This document shows, piece after piece, positions 33,744-43,860 of a stretch of DNA of 64,000 bases. The position numbers were made by a program, and so were the translations under genes. Location of the stretch: assembly GCA_003247835.1 (NCBI GenBank), contig QJYB01000002.1, forward strand, positions 1-64,000, in the 5' to 3' direction. The notes beneath the pieces were generated by a model. That model saw only the letters and a program-made list of their open reading frames with translations. It was not told the DNA's origin and ran no database searches. The DNA is from Gammaproteobacteria bacterium (lineage in GTDB: Bacteria > Pseudomonadota > Gammaproteobacteria > Pseudomonadales > Azotimanducaceae). Positions within the stretch are counted from its first letter, which is position 1, and each line of letters starts with the position of its first letter.

Positions 33744-34758
33744 ATGTCTCACTCCCAGGCCGCCAGCATCGACCGGTTTACCGGTGCTGCCGACGTCGAT
33801 CAGGTGGTCGCCCTCGGTAAGGCGATCGGCGATCGGCTGCGCGCCCGCATTCTCCAGGTTCTGCACCAGGATTCTTACGCGGTCGGCGAGCTGTGCGAGC
33901 TCTTCGACGTACCGCAACCTGCTCTCAGCCACCACCTGAAGATCCTGCACCGGATCGGCCTCGTCGCGCGGCGTCGCGAAGGCAACAGCATTTTCTACCG
34001 GCGGGCCGCCCTGGCGTCCGACAACGCGGCCACAGTGCTGCTGGAGGCGCTGGATCAGGCCAACCTCCCGGCAGAGCTGAGAACACGGATCGTGGCCATC
34101 CACCGGGCGCGCAACGAGCGTTCCGCAGCCTTCTTCGAGTCTCATGCCGCCGAGATCAGCGCCCAGCAGGCGGAGATCTGCGAGCCGGGTGCCTACGGAG
34201 ACCTGGTGATGGAAATGGTCGACGCCGCGCTGGCGGAAGGACAGCCTTCGCGGCAGGCGCTCGAGGTGGGACCCGGTGCGGGCGAGCTTCTCGCCGGTCT
34301 CGCCGACCGTTTCGACAGCACCGTCGGCGTCGACAACGCCCGTCCCATGCTCGGTGCCGCCAGGGCGACGCTGGCGGACCGACCGGACGTGCGGCTGCGC
34401 CATCAGGATTTCATGACGCTGCCCCGGCAGCGCCGCTACGACACACTGGTCGCCGCCATGGTCGTACACCACCAGGCATCCCCCGCGGGTTTCTTTCAGC
34501 AGGCTGCCCGTGTGCTGCGCGTCCCGGGCACGCTGATCGTCGTGGAACTCTGCCACCACGACCAGGAATGGGCGGCGGATGCCTGCGGGGATCAGTGGCT
34601 CGGATTCGATCCGGATGAGCTCATCGGCTGGGCGGAACGCGCCGGCTTCGAGACCGTCCAGTCACAGTACCTGACCCGCAAGAACGGCTTTCGTATTCAG
34701 ATTCACCGGTTCCATACCACGTATGGAGCCAGAGCACGTCAACTCAGGAACACGACCC

Positions 34759-34769
<11 letters not shown>
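33744..34769 (+). CDS. sahR: SahR-type regulator: ArsR HTH fused to SAM-dependent methyltransferase domain
   Basis: A 341-residue protein. Residues about 15-95 are an ArsR HTH ([39 protein letters not shown]). The C-terminal half is a class I methyltransferase fold with motif [16 protein letters not shown]. SahR proteins sense S-adenosylhomocysteine through this domain and repress methionine-cycle genes. The start is uncertain: ATG at 33744, or 33714; frames further upstream would include the operator. It overlaps ahcY by 11 nt. Confidence 0.85.
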
Positions 34770-36135
<1,366 letters not shown>

Positions 36136-36148
36136 AGAAACGGACCGC

Positions 36149-36178
36149 GCCGCTCCGCGGACGAAATCGCGGAGCGGC
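36149..36178. terminator. GC-rich hairpin after ahcY
   Basis: Perfect 11-bp stem GCCGCTCCGCG / CGCGGAGCGGC with an 8-nt loop, in the 51-nt gap between the convergent ahcY and PPOX genes. No T tract follows on either strand, so it may only assist termination. Confidence 0.5.
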
Positions 36179-36186
36179 AGGCGACC

Positions 36187-36660
36187 TCAGTATCGACCGC
36201 CGAGCTTGGCGTGATCCCAGGTGATGATCTCGACCGGCTTGAATTTCAGCACCACGCGCTTTTCCGCGGTTTTGCCCACCGCCGCGAGCAGCTGAGCCAC
36301 CTCGGCTTCGGCCACCTCGCGACCCTTGGTGTTGATCTTCACCAGCACGTTGCACACGGTATCGTAGTCGTCGATGACCTCGCAGTCGGCGTAGGCGAGC
36401 ACGCTCTTCAGCTCGGCGTATTCTTCCCCTGACTCCACGAGCAGGCTGGCGCGCGGGTCACGCTGGAAGTTGAGCACCTTCTGGCTCTTGCGGAACGTGG
36501 TGCAGTAGAAGCTGCCCTCGTCGTCCACCCAGAACCACATCGGCATGGGGTGTGGATAGCCGTTCCTGCCGTTCGACACGATGATCAGCGTCTTCGACGC
36601 GTTGAGAAACTCACGGATTTCGTCATCTGTGAGCTGAATAATCTCTCTTCGCGATGGCAT
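36187..36660 (-). CDS. Pyridoxamine-5'-phosphate-oxidase-fold (PPOX class) protein
   Basis: A 157-residue split-barrel flavoprotein-like sequence. SKTLIIVSNGRNGYPHPMPMWFWVDDE and TTFRKSQKVLNFQRDPRASLLVE are typical of the PPOX class assigned to F420- or FMN-dependent oxidoreductases and heme-utilisation proteins. The cofactor is unknown. It is divergent from tesB and converges on ahcY. Confidence 0.8.
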   Translation of the reverse strand: MPSRREIIQLTDDEIREFLNASKTLIIVSNGRNGYPHPMPMWFWVDDEGSFYCTTFRKSQKVLNFQRDPRASLLVESGEEYAELKSVLAYADCEVIDDYDTVCNVLVKINTKGREVAEAEVAQLLAAVGKTAEKRVVLKFKPVEIITWDHAKLGGRY

Positions 36661-36723
36661 TCTCTGCTCCCTTTAGGCCGCCCCACGCGGTAGCCCGCCA
36701 TTTTCCCAACCGATTCCGATGAC

Positions 36724-36729
36724 TACAAT
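36724..36729 (+). promoter_or_regulatory. -10 element of tesB
   Basis: TACAAT, with TTTTCC as a weak -35 at 17-nt spacing (36701). The transcript would begin about 30 nt before the GTG start. Confidence 0.4.
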
Positions 36730-36764
36730 ACCGGCCCTTCGTCGCCAGCGTCAGCGCTTCGTCC

Positions 36765-37628
36765 GTGAACACCGAAACCATCAACGAGCTGATCCACATT
36801 CTGGATCTCGAGGAGATCGAGAAGAACTATTACCTGGCGACCAGCCCCAACGAGGGCTGGCAGCGGGTCTACGGCGGCCAGGTCATCGGCCAGGCGCTGG
36901 TGGCGGCATCCAGAACGGTGCCCGAGGACCGCCGCGCTCACTCCCTGCACGGCTACTTTCTGCGGCCGGGCGATACCACCATTCCCATCCTCTACAGCGT
37001 GGATCGCATCCGCGACGGCAAGAGCTTCACCACCCGTCGGGTCGTCGCCATCCAGCACGGTCGCCCGATCTTCAACATGTCCATCTCGTTTCAGACTCTG
37101 GAGGACGGGTTCGACCACCAGTTCCCCATGCCCGATGCGCCGGCACCGGATTCGCTGAAGAGCGAGCGGGATCTCCGCGACGAATGGCTGGCCTCGCTGC
37201 CGGAGAAGCCCACGGACTGGGTGTCGAGCGAACGGCCCATCGAGATGCGGCCCGTCGATCCGGTGAACATCTTCCAGCCGGAAAAACGGCAACCGCAGCA
37301 GATGTGCTGGATGAAGGCGAAGAACCCGCTGCCCGACGATCCGCGCCTGCACCAGTGTGTGCTGGCCTACCTCTCGGACTGGTCGCTGCTCGACACCGCG
37401 ACCCTGCCCCACGCGGTGAGCTTCACGCAGAACAACATGCAGATGGCGAGCCTCGACCACGCCATGTGGTTTCACCGTTCCTTCCGGGCGGACGAGTGGC
37501 TGCTCTACGTGCAGGACAGCCCCTCGGCAAGTGGTGCCCGGGGCCTGAACCGGGGACTCATCTATGACCAGCGCGGCGTGCTGGTCGCCTCAGCGGCCCA
37601 GGAAGGTCTCATCCGCATCCACGACTGA
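36765..37628 (+). CDS. tesB: Acyl-CoA thioesterase II
   Basis: A 287-residue double-hotdog thioesterase. Family segments are VYGGQVIGQALVAASRTV, HSLHGYFLRPGD near residue 65, and SLDHAMWFHRSFRADEWLLY in the second hotdog with the catalytic Asp region. It hydrolyses medium- and long-chain acyl-CoA in the cytosol. The start is GTG. It converges on the TonB-receptor gene with 18 nt between stops. Confidence 0.93.
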   Translation: MNTETINELIHILDLEEIEKNYYLATSPNEGWQRVYGGQVIGQALVAASRTVPEDRRAHSLHGYFLRPGDTTIPILYSVDRIRDGKSFTTRRVVAIQHGRPIFNMSISFQTLEDGFDHQFPMPDAPAPDSLKSERDLRDEWLASLPEKPTDWVSSERPIEMRPVDPVNIFQPEKRQPQQMCWMKAKNPLPDDPRLHQCVLAYLSDWSLLDTATLPHAVSFTQNNMQMASLDHAMWFHRSFRADEWLLYVQDSPSASGARGLNRGLIYDQRGVLVASAAQEGLIRIHD

Positions 37629-37646
37629 CGTCGAACGCGACCGGCG

Positions 37647-39917
37647 CTACCAGGCGTACTTGATGCCGAGCACGGGCAGCACGGGCAGAAGCGTCCGCGG
37701 GTCGCCTTCCCACCGGCCATCTTCCTCCAGGTCGTAGTTGTAACCGCCCACGTTCGAGCGGTCGAAGAGATTGGATACCTGCAGATACGCTTCGAGGGTG
37801 CCGTGCTGGAACCGCCAGAGACGGGAAACGGATGCATCGATGCTGACGTAATCCCTGAGGCGCGCCTCGTCGTATGCAGTGACACCGACGGCCGGATCGG
37901 TGACCAGGTCCGTGGTCGCCCAGCCGTCGTGGTAGACGGCGTGCAGGCTCGCCTGCCAGCGCTCGCCTTCCCAGTCGAGCTGCGCCCTGACGGCGTGATG
38001 CTGATCCCAGGGACGCGGCCGCCAGTCTCCGAAGAGACGCTCGCTGACATCCGCGTACACGTAGCCCAGCCGCCAGCCGAGCCGCTCGGACAGGTGTCCG
38101 GCAAACGAGACCTCCAGTCCGCTCGCCCGGGCCTTTTCCGGCATCAGCAGCACCCGGTCCGCATGAATCTCCGGCAGCAGCACATAGCGGTTGTAGAGGT
38201 TGTCGGTGCGGGGCTGAGGGTCCTCGATCCGCTTGCCGTAAGTCTCGACGAGCACCTGCAGGTGCTCATTCACGTACAGCTCCGCGCCGACGCTCAACTG
38301 GTCGACGAGCTGTGGTGGGGTCAGCTCGATGAGGCCGTCGTCGAGCGGCACCTCGAACAGGTACTGATGCTGCACATAGCGTCCGAGATTGAGGAACAGC
38401 CGCAGCCGGTCGGTGGCGTCGAAGTTCACCTGCAGCCGGGGACTCCACTGGTGGTCGTGCACCGGGTCGATGTCCTGGTAGTCCCAGCGCAGACCAAGCT
38501 CCATCTCCAGCCGGTCGGTCAGCTGCGACGAGATCGATGCGTAGGCAGCCGCCATGTTGCCCTTGCGGGAGACGTCGAACGTCCGGTCCAGACCCGGCCC
38601 GGACTGGATGGGCGCACCCAACGGCCCGTAGACCGACTGCAGGCGCCCGTTGAAGCTTCCCTCGTGGTACTGGTACTCCGCACCTGCCGTGGCCGCGAAC
38701 CGGTCGCTGAGCGTGCGGCTCACCTCCGCCGAGACACGGTAGATCTCGATCTTCTCCGCGTTCTCGACGCTGCCAACCGCGTCCACCGGATTGTCGAGCG
38801 TACCTTCGCGGGAACCCCGGATCCGGTTGTAGCTGGTCCGACCCACCACCCGGGTTTTTCCGCCGAACAGCAGATCGAGCACGGCCCAGGTGGTGAGGTT
38901 CTCCCGATCCATGCTGCCTTCCTCGCTGATCGCCGGATTCTTCAGCAGCACCTCGTCACCGCTGTTGAGCAGCCCGAAGGCGATCAGGCCGTCGTCCGTC
39001 TCACGGGCGAAGCGCACCAGTTCGTCGTGAAACTGGGGTTTGCCGTAGTCCGTCTTCAGCTGGTTCAGCACGTAGTCCACTGTGGCTCGCCGGACGGAGG
39101 CGAGCCACTGCCAGTTGTCCGCGGCACCCTGGGCGCTCAGCGCCGCACGCAGCAGGTTCAGATCCACCGAGCCGCTGAAGGCGGCATCCGTGCGGCTCAG
39201 GGTGAGGTCCAGCACGCCGCCGGATCGGGTACCGAAACGGGTCGGGTAGCCGGCGTTGTAGATGTCCACGGCGTCGACGACGTTGGCGTCGAGCGCACTG
39301 AACGGACTGAAGAAGCCGTCCATGTGGAACGGGGCAATGAGCTGGACGCCGTCCACCAGATACAGCACCTCGTTCTCGCTGCCGCCCCGGATCTTCTGCC
39401 GGGCGCTGAGCCCGTCGCTCGCCTGCCCAGGCAGCGACGTGACGGCGCGGAACAGGTCCCGACCCGCGGACGGTGTGTTGTCGAGCTCCTGGCTGGAGAG
39501 GCTCTGGACGGGCGTGGGGGTGCGCATCAGCCGGTGGTGAGCGGCCGTCACCAGCACCTCTTCCACCACCGGTTCAGGTTCGGCGTCCGCCCGTGCTGTG
39601 ACCGGCGCGGCGTCGGCGGTGGATTCGGCCGGAGCGACCACCACCCAGATGTCATCCGCACCGGGGGTCACCGTCAGGCCATGGGGTTCGAGCAACGTCC
39701 GCAGCTGATCCTCGATGGAAGCACGGGGGTCGGGAACCGCTTCCACCCGGTAGCGATCCGGTACCAGCCCCGTGGCATAGACCAGGCGGACGCCCTCTGC
39801 CCGGTATTTTTCCAACGCGCTGACGATGGACTCGCCGACCACGATCTCCGCGGCTCGGGCGGCAGGAACAACGCACAGCAGCAGGAGGACGGCGGCCGCC
39901 GTCAGGGCATGGCGCAT
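37647..39917 (-). CDS. TonB-dependent receptor with N-terminal signalling (STN) domain
   Basis: A 756-residue outer-membrane receptor. A signal peptide (1-22) precedes an STN domain (about 25-95; VRLVYATGLVPDRYRVEAV, LTVTPGADDIWVV) and a plug domain (VLTVTAA-type TonB box region near EEVLVTAAHHR, then KIRGGSENEVLYLVDGVQL), followed by a 22-stranded-type barrel ending in KYAW. The STN domain and the linked FecR and ECF sigma genes indicate FecA-like cell-surface signalling. The ligand is unknown; it may be a ferric siderophore or another large solute. Confidence 0.88.
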   Translation of the reverse strand: MRHALTAAAVLLLLCVVPAARAAEIVVGESIVSALEKYRAEGVRLVYATGLVPDRYRVEAVPDPRASIEDQLRTLLEPHGLTVTPGADDIWVVVAPAESTADAAPVTARADAEPEPVVEEVLVTAAHHRLMRTPTPVQSLSSQELDNTPSAGRDLFRAVTSLPGQASDGLSARQKIRGGSENEVLYLVDGVQLIAPFHMDGFFSPFSALDANVVDAVDIYNAGYPTRFGTRSGGVLDLTLSRTDAAFSGSVDLNLLRAALSAQGAADNWQWLASVRRATVDYVLNQLKTDYGKPQFHDELVRFARETDDGLIAFGLLNSGDEVLLKNPAISEEGSMDRENLTTWAVLDLLFGGKTRVVGRTSYNRIRGSREGTLDNPVDAVGSVENAEKIEIYRVSAEVSRTLSDRFAATAGAEYQYHEGSFNGRLQSVYGPLGAPIQSGPGLDRTFDVSRKGNMAAAYASISSQLTDRLEMELGLRWDYQDIDPVHDHQWSPRLQVNFDATDRLRLFLNLGRYVQHQYLFEVPLDDGLIELTPPQLVDQLSVGAELYVNEHLQVLVETYGKRIEDPQPRTDNLYNRYVLLPEIHADRVLLMPEKARASGLEVSFAGHLSERLGWRLGYVYADVSERLFGDWRPRPWDQHHAVRAQLDWEGERWQASLHAVYHDGWATTDLVTDPAVGVTAYDEARLRDYVSIDASVSRLWRFQHGTLEAYLQVSNLFDRSNVGGYNYDLEEDGRWEGDPRTLLPVLPVLGIKYAW

Positions 39918-39967
39918 GCAGAGTTTGGAATCGGCTAAGGGCAGGGCAATATACCCTGCCGGGGCGA

Positions 39968-40909
39968 CTACCGCAGTGCGACGTTCAGCGTTTCGCCCGC
40001 TTCGGTCACCGAGATGTCCGCAGCCGCGGAAACCACGCCCAGGGCCTTGCGCGGCTCGAGTCCGGTCAGGCTTTCGCCTTTGAGCTGCTGGTTCATCACC
40101 CAGGCTCGGGTGCCGTCATCCACGTAGGTGAGCAAGAGCCCCAGATCTGCAGCGATCTCTTCCAGCACGACCGCAACCCGGTCGGACTCGTAACCCCGTG
40201 CCACGCTGTGGATCCACTGCCAGCGATCGTCGCTGGTCCGTTCCACAGCGCTGGTCACCCGCCGATCCGATAGCCTGAGCACGTCACCGCGACCCTGTGT
40301 CGCGCTCGCTTCGAACTTTCCCAGCGAGGAGTCCACCAGCGTGCGGCCCGACCGCATGGCCACTTCCAGCGCACCGTCTTCCATGGAAACGAGGAACCGC
40401 GTGCCGATGTCCGTGACGGTGCCTCTGCTTGTGACCACGGTCATGTCGTCCTTGCCGCCCGTGTCCACGTAGACCGCACCTTCGATCAGCTGCAGGTGGT
40501 CCGCGTCCAGCCAGACCAGGGACGACTGGCCGTTGATTCTGAGATCCGTGGCGCGACCGAATGCGAGCCGCACCGGCTGTACCGTTTCCAGACGGCTGCC
40601 CGGTGCAACCTCGAGCAGGCGGACGTCATCCGGTATGCCGACGCCATTCACCTTCAGTCCCTGGGCATCGGCCAGCTCCACCGCGAAGGGTTTCGCCGGC
40701 AGTATTTCCGTAGTCGTCAGCAGCCAGGCACACACCGCCGAAGCCGCGAGCGCCACCGCCGCCCCGATCCGCCGGCGCCGGCGCCGCTTGAGTGCCTCGA
40801 ACGCCTCCCTGGCGGCCGTCAGCGCCTTCAGCCGCGCCGCCTCCGGTGGTGCCGCCCGGGGCGACATGCCCTCGAACAGCGCTTCCAATCTGTCTTCCGT
40901 CTCGTTCAC
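39968..40909 (-). CDS. fecR: FecR-family transmembrane signal transducer
   Basis: A 313-residue protein starting at a GTG that overlaps the sigma-factor stop by 4 nt. A cytoplasmic N-terminus is followed by one transmembrane helix (about 48-66, IGAAVALAASAVCAWLL), a FecR domain (GTVTDIGTRFLVSMEDGALEVAM) and a C-terminal STN-like segment. It would relay the receptor signal to the sigma factor. Confidence 0.85.
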   Translation of the reverse strand: MNETEDRLEALFEGMSPRAAPPEAARLKALTAAREAFEALKRRRRRRIGAAVALAASAVCAWLLTTTEILPAKPFAVELADAQGLKVNGVGIPDDVRLLEVAPGSRLETVQPVRLAFGRATDLRINGQSSLVWLDADHLQLIEGAVYVDTGGKDDMTVVTSRGTVTDIGTRFLVSMEDGALEVAMRSGRTLVDSSLGKFEASATQGRGDVLRLSDRRVTSAVERTSDDRWQWIHSVARGYESDRVAVVLEEIAADLGLLLTYVDDGTRAWVMNQQLKGESLTGLEPRKALGVVSAAADISVTEAGETLNVALR

Positions 40910-41553
40910 CGTCCCGTCTCCGTTGTCCCCGGCAGGCGCACCACCTGCTGCATTTCGGCCGACAGCGCATCGAACTGCCTCGTGAAGGCAGCCCTGGCCC
41001 TGGCGAGCTTGGACTGCACCGAAACCACCGTGCTGCCGAGCCGTTCCGCAATCTCCTCTACCGACAGACTCTCGATGTACTTCATCTCTAGCAGCGTGCC
41101 GTACTGCCCCGGCAGGTGATCGAGGATGAGCTGGATGGCGTGCTGGCGCTGCGAGTACTCGGCCGCCGGTTCCGGATTCCACTCCGGATCCGACGCGATG
41201 GACTCGACCTCTGCGCGCACTGCTTCGTTGTCCTCGACGGCCACCTCCAGACGGAACCTGGCGCTCGACCGGTAGTGCGCCCGTATCTCGTTGCGGGCGA
41301 TCTGTGTGAGCCAGGTGAGCAGCGACGCCTCGCCGCGAAAGCTCGCAATCTTCCGGATACCCTGAATGATCACGGTCTGGGCCACGTCTTCTGCCGCGGA
41401 TTCCGTAATCCGGCGCACGCAGAACCGGTATATGCGCGGGTAGTACTCATCGAAGAACTGGTTGAACGCCGCATCGTCACCGCGCGCCATCCGCCCTGCA
41501 AGCTGTTTGTCTTCACGGCTCGACACCGCTTCCTCGGGTTCCATGCCTGTCAA
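40906..41553 (-). CDS. ECF sigma factor, FecI-like
   Basis: A 215-residue protein with sigma region 2 (DAAFNQFFDEYYPRIYRFC, AEDVAQTVIIQGIRKI) and region 4 (DHLPGQYGTLLEMKYIESLS, EEIAERLGSTVVSVQSKLARARAAF). A second possible ATG is 3 codons downstream. It leads the sigma - FecR - TonB-receptor operon, which suggests autoregulated, substrate-induced expression of the receptor. Confidence 0.85.
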   Translation of the reverse strand: MTGMEPEEAVSSREDKQLAGRMARGDDAAFNQFFDEYYPRIYRFCVRRITESAAEDVAQTVIIQGIRKIASFRGEASLLTWLTQIARNEIRAHYRSSARFRLEVAVEDNEAVRAEVESIASDPEWNPEPAAEYSQRQHAIQLILDHLPGQYGTLLEMKYIESLSVEEIAERLGSTVVSVQSKLARARAAFTRQFDALSAEMQQVVRLPGTTETGR

Positions 41554-41576
41554 TTCTTTGGATGCGCGTCCCGGAA

Positions 41577-41610
41577 CAAATCAATCGGGTCCGGCGGGGC
41601 GATTGATTTG
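41577..41610. promoter_or_regulatory. Perfect 11-bp inverted repeat between divergent operons
   Basis: CAAATCAATCG-N12-CGATTGATTTG. It lies 24 nt upstream of the ECF sigma start and 59 nt upstream of the thermostable-hemolysin-like gene. A dimeric regulator bound here could control both directions; its identity is unknown. Confidence 0.55.
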
Positions 41611-41668
41611 CCGACGGCCCCGCATCTACCCGGGGGCATTCTACCGATCGCGAGGTACGTCGATCCCC

Positions 41669-42373
41669 ATGCCTACTGAAAAGCCCCATAAAAAGCCTGA
41701 TCAACAGCGAAATGAAGATACCGGGCCGAAGAGCGGCACGAGGACCGAGTCGACAACCGGGCTGCCAGGCCATCCGGTGCCCATCCTGAGGGGATTCGCG
41801 CCGGTCACGGTGCGTGGCTCGCACCGGCTGATGGAAGCGGTCGATGCCGACGCCCGCGGCCTGCTGCACCGGTTCATCGCGGAACAGTTCCGGGTCCACT
41901 TCGAGGCCGAGGTGCCCGACGACACACCCCGCCTGCTCGGCATCTTCGGGCGTGACGGCGAGCTCTGCGCCGCGTTCGGCATCCGCACCCGGGCCGATGG
42001 ATTCTTCAGCGAGCACTATCTGGGGACGGCGCTCGAGACCGCCCTGTTCCGGAAGACGGGACAACGCTTCGATCCCGAACGCGTCGTCGAGGTGAGTCAC
42101 TTCGCCATGTCCCGCGCCCGGGTCTTCGCCGGCATCGTGCCGCTGATGGCATCGGGTCTGGCAGCGCTCGGCTTCGATCATGTGGTCTGCACGGCGACCC
42201 GGTGCCTCGTGCGCTACTTCGCCCGTCGCTACCTGACCCCATTGATCCTCACCGAAGCCCGGGCGACGGATCTGCCCGAGACTCTGCGATCCTGCTGGGG
42301 CAGCTACTACCTGGCAGACCCGGCAGTTGCCTTCGGTCCGCTGGCGGCGGCGCTGGAACGGGAGGCGCGTTGA
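41669..42373 (+). CDS. Thermostable-hemolysin family protein (GNAT-like fold)
   Basis: A 234-residue protein. After a basic, disordered N-terminus (1-40), it contains GLLHRFIAEQFRVHFEAEVP, a strand pair LGIFGRDGELCAAFGIR, VVEVSHFAMSRARVFAGIVP and LGFDHVVCTATRCLVRYFARR, matching the family named after the Vibrio delta-VPH hemolysin. Despite the name there is no secretion signal, and the pattern resembles an N-acyltransferase fold, so an intracellular acyl-transfer role is plausible. It is the first gene of a run of overlapping genes; its stop overlaps the ligase start (TTGA). Confidence 0.75.
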   Translation: MPTEKPHKKPDQQRNEDTGPKSGTRTESTTGLPGHPVPILRGFAPVTVRGSHRLMEAVDADARGLLHRFIAEQFRVHFEAEVPDDTPRLLGIFGRDGELCAAFGIRTRADGFFSEHYLGTALETALFRKTGQRFDPERVVEVSHFAMSRARVFAGIVPLMASGLAALGFDHVVCTATRCLVRYFARRYLTPLILTEARATDLPETLRSCWGSYYLADPAVAFGPLAAALEREAR

Positions 42374-43860
42374 ACGGTCTGGAGGACGTCTGCCACCGGT
42401 TCGCAGAGCGAACGGCGCTGATCTCCCAGGGACTGTCGATCAGCTACGCGAGCCTGCTGACCCTGGTGGATCTGCGCGCGCTGCTGTTCGATGAGCTCCA
42501 GGCCAGGCGCGTGGCCTGCCAGCAGGACAACGGGCTCGAGTGGGTAGTGAACAACCTGGCAGCACTGTTCACCGGCATAACGGCGGTTCCTGTGCCACAT
42601 TTCTTCAGTGCCGCTCAGCGTGATCACGTCCTCGTCGATAGCGGCGCAGATGTATACATCGGCGCCGAGTGTCCGGGGACCGCCTGGCATTTCTCCGGGC
42701 ATCCGGATATCTGGCAACGGCGGGATGATCTGGAGGTCCGGATCCCGCGGGGAACCGCGCTGGTTACCTACACCTCCGGCACCACGGGACGCCCGAAGGG
42801 CGTGTGTCTCTCATCAGAAACGCTGCTGAACACCGCGCAGAGCGTGGTCAGTGTGTTGTCCCCCCTGGGCATAGAGCGCCACATGTGCGTGCTGCCGCTC
42901 TCCCTGCTGCTCGAGAACGTGGCTGGCCTGCTGGCGAATCTGCTGAACGGCGGCAGCACCGTGCTCGAACCACTGGCAGACGTAGGCATTTCCGGCAGCA
43001 GCGGTCTGGACCTGGGAAGGTTTCTCGCCGCCCAGAACGACACCAGGCCGCACAGCCTGATTCTGGTTCCGCAGCTGCTGCTGGCCCTGACGACGGCCGC
43101 GGAGCTCGATCTGGCGCTGCCTGACAGCTACCGGTTCGTCGCCGTCGGTGGTGCCCGCGTGGCCCCGGACCTGCTGGCCAGAGCGCGGGCAGCGGGCATC
43201 CCGGCCTACGAAGGCTACGGTCTGACGGAATGCGGATCCGTTGTCAGTCTCAACGTGCCCGGCGCCGACCGCCCCGGCAGCGTGGGCAGACCCCTGCCGC
43301 ACGTCACGCTCGCCTGCCGCAACGATGAAATCGTCGTCAGCCGACCCGTTCATCTCGGTTATGCGGGTCAGAGCGGCTGCGTGCCCGTCAAGGTGGAGAC
43401 AGGGGACCTGGGCACACTGGACGAAAACGGCTTCCTGCACGTATGGGGACGCCGCAAGCATCACTACATCAGCGCCTACGGCCGCAACATCAGCCCGGAG
43501 TGGATCGAGAGTGAGCTCACTGCGGAGCTCGCCATCGGCCAGGCGGCGGTGTTCGGCGACGGGCAACCCGTGAACGTGGCCGTGCTCGTGGCGCGAATGC
43601 ATGCCGACGCGGACGCCGTCCGCGACGCGGTGGCCCGCTGCAACGCACGGCTGCCCGACTATGCGCGTATCAGCGCCTGGCAGCTGGTGGATCCCGGCGA
43701 CTTCTCGGACGCCGGCTGCCTGACCGATAACGGGCGCGTCCGACGGTCGTGGGTAGCAGAGCAATTCGCCGGGACACTCGACGATCTGTTCACGTCCCAA
43801 GGCGCACGGCTACAACCACCCGATGTATCCAACGATGCGCCCAGCAAGGAGTACTCATGA
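42370..43860 (+). CDS. AMP-binding acyl ligase (long-chain fatty-acyl-CoA synthetase-like)
   Basis: A 496-residue ANL-superfamily enzyme starting at TTG, 4-nt coupled to the previous gene, with GGGAGG upstream. The adenylation motif is YTSGTTGRPKG, followed by EGYGLTECGSVVS and TGDLGTLDENGFLHVWGRRKH; GRNISPEWIESEL is typical of long-chain acyl-CoA ligases. The A10 lysine expected in the C-terminal TxNGK motif is Arg (R456 in LTDNGRVRR), which may slow adenylation or reflect a family trait. It probably activates a fatty acid for the enzymes encoded next to it. Confidence 0.83.
   Translation: MNGLEDVCHRFAERTALISQGLSISYASLLTLVDLRALLFDELQARRVACQQDNGLEWVVNNLAALFTGITAVPVPHFFSAAQRDHVLVDSGADVYIGAECPGTAWHFSGHPDIWQRRDDLEVRIPRGTALVTYTSGTTGRPKGVCLSSETLLNTAQSVVSVLSPLGIERHMCVLPLSLLLENVAGLLANLLNGGSTVLEPLADVGISGSSGLDLGRFLAAQNDTRPHSLILVPQLLLALTTAAELDLALPDSYRFVAVGGARVAPDLLARARAAGIPAYEGYGLTECGSVVSLNVPGADRPGSVGRPLPHVTLACRNDEIVVSRPVHLGYAGQSGCVPVKVETGDLGTLDENGFLHVWGRRKHHYISAYGRNISPEWIESELTAELAIGQAAVFGDGQPVNVAVLVARMHADADAVRDAVARCNARLPDYARISAWQLVDPGDFSDAGCLTDNGRVRRSWVAEQFAGTLDDLFTSQGARLQPPDVSNDAPSKEYS

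Noticed and set aside
37803..39938. 711-codon plus-strand open frame
   Set aside because: It is antisense to the STN-type TonB receptor and has no protein-like motif pattern.
41669..42373. Secreted hemolysin/toxin reading of the first cassette gene
   Set aside because: No signal peptide or secretion partner is present, and the fold looks enzymatic; the family name is historical.
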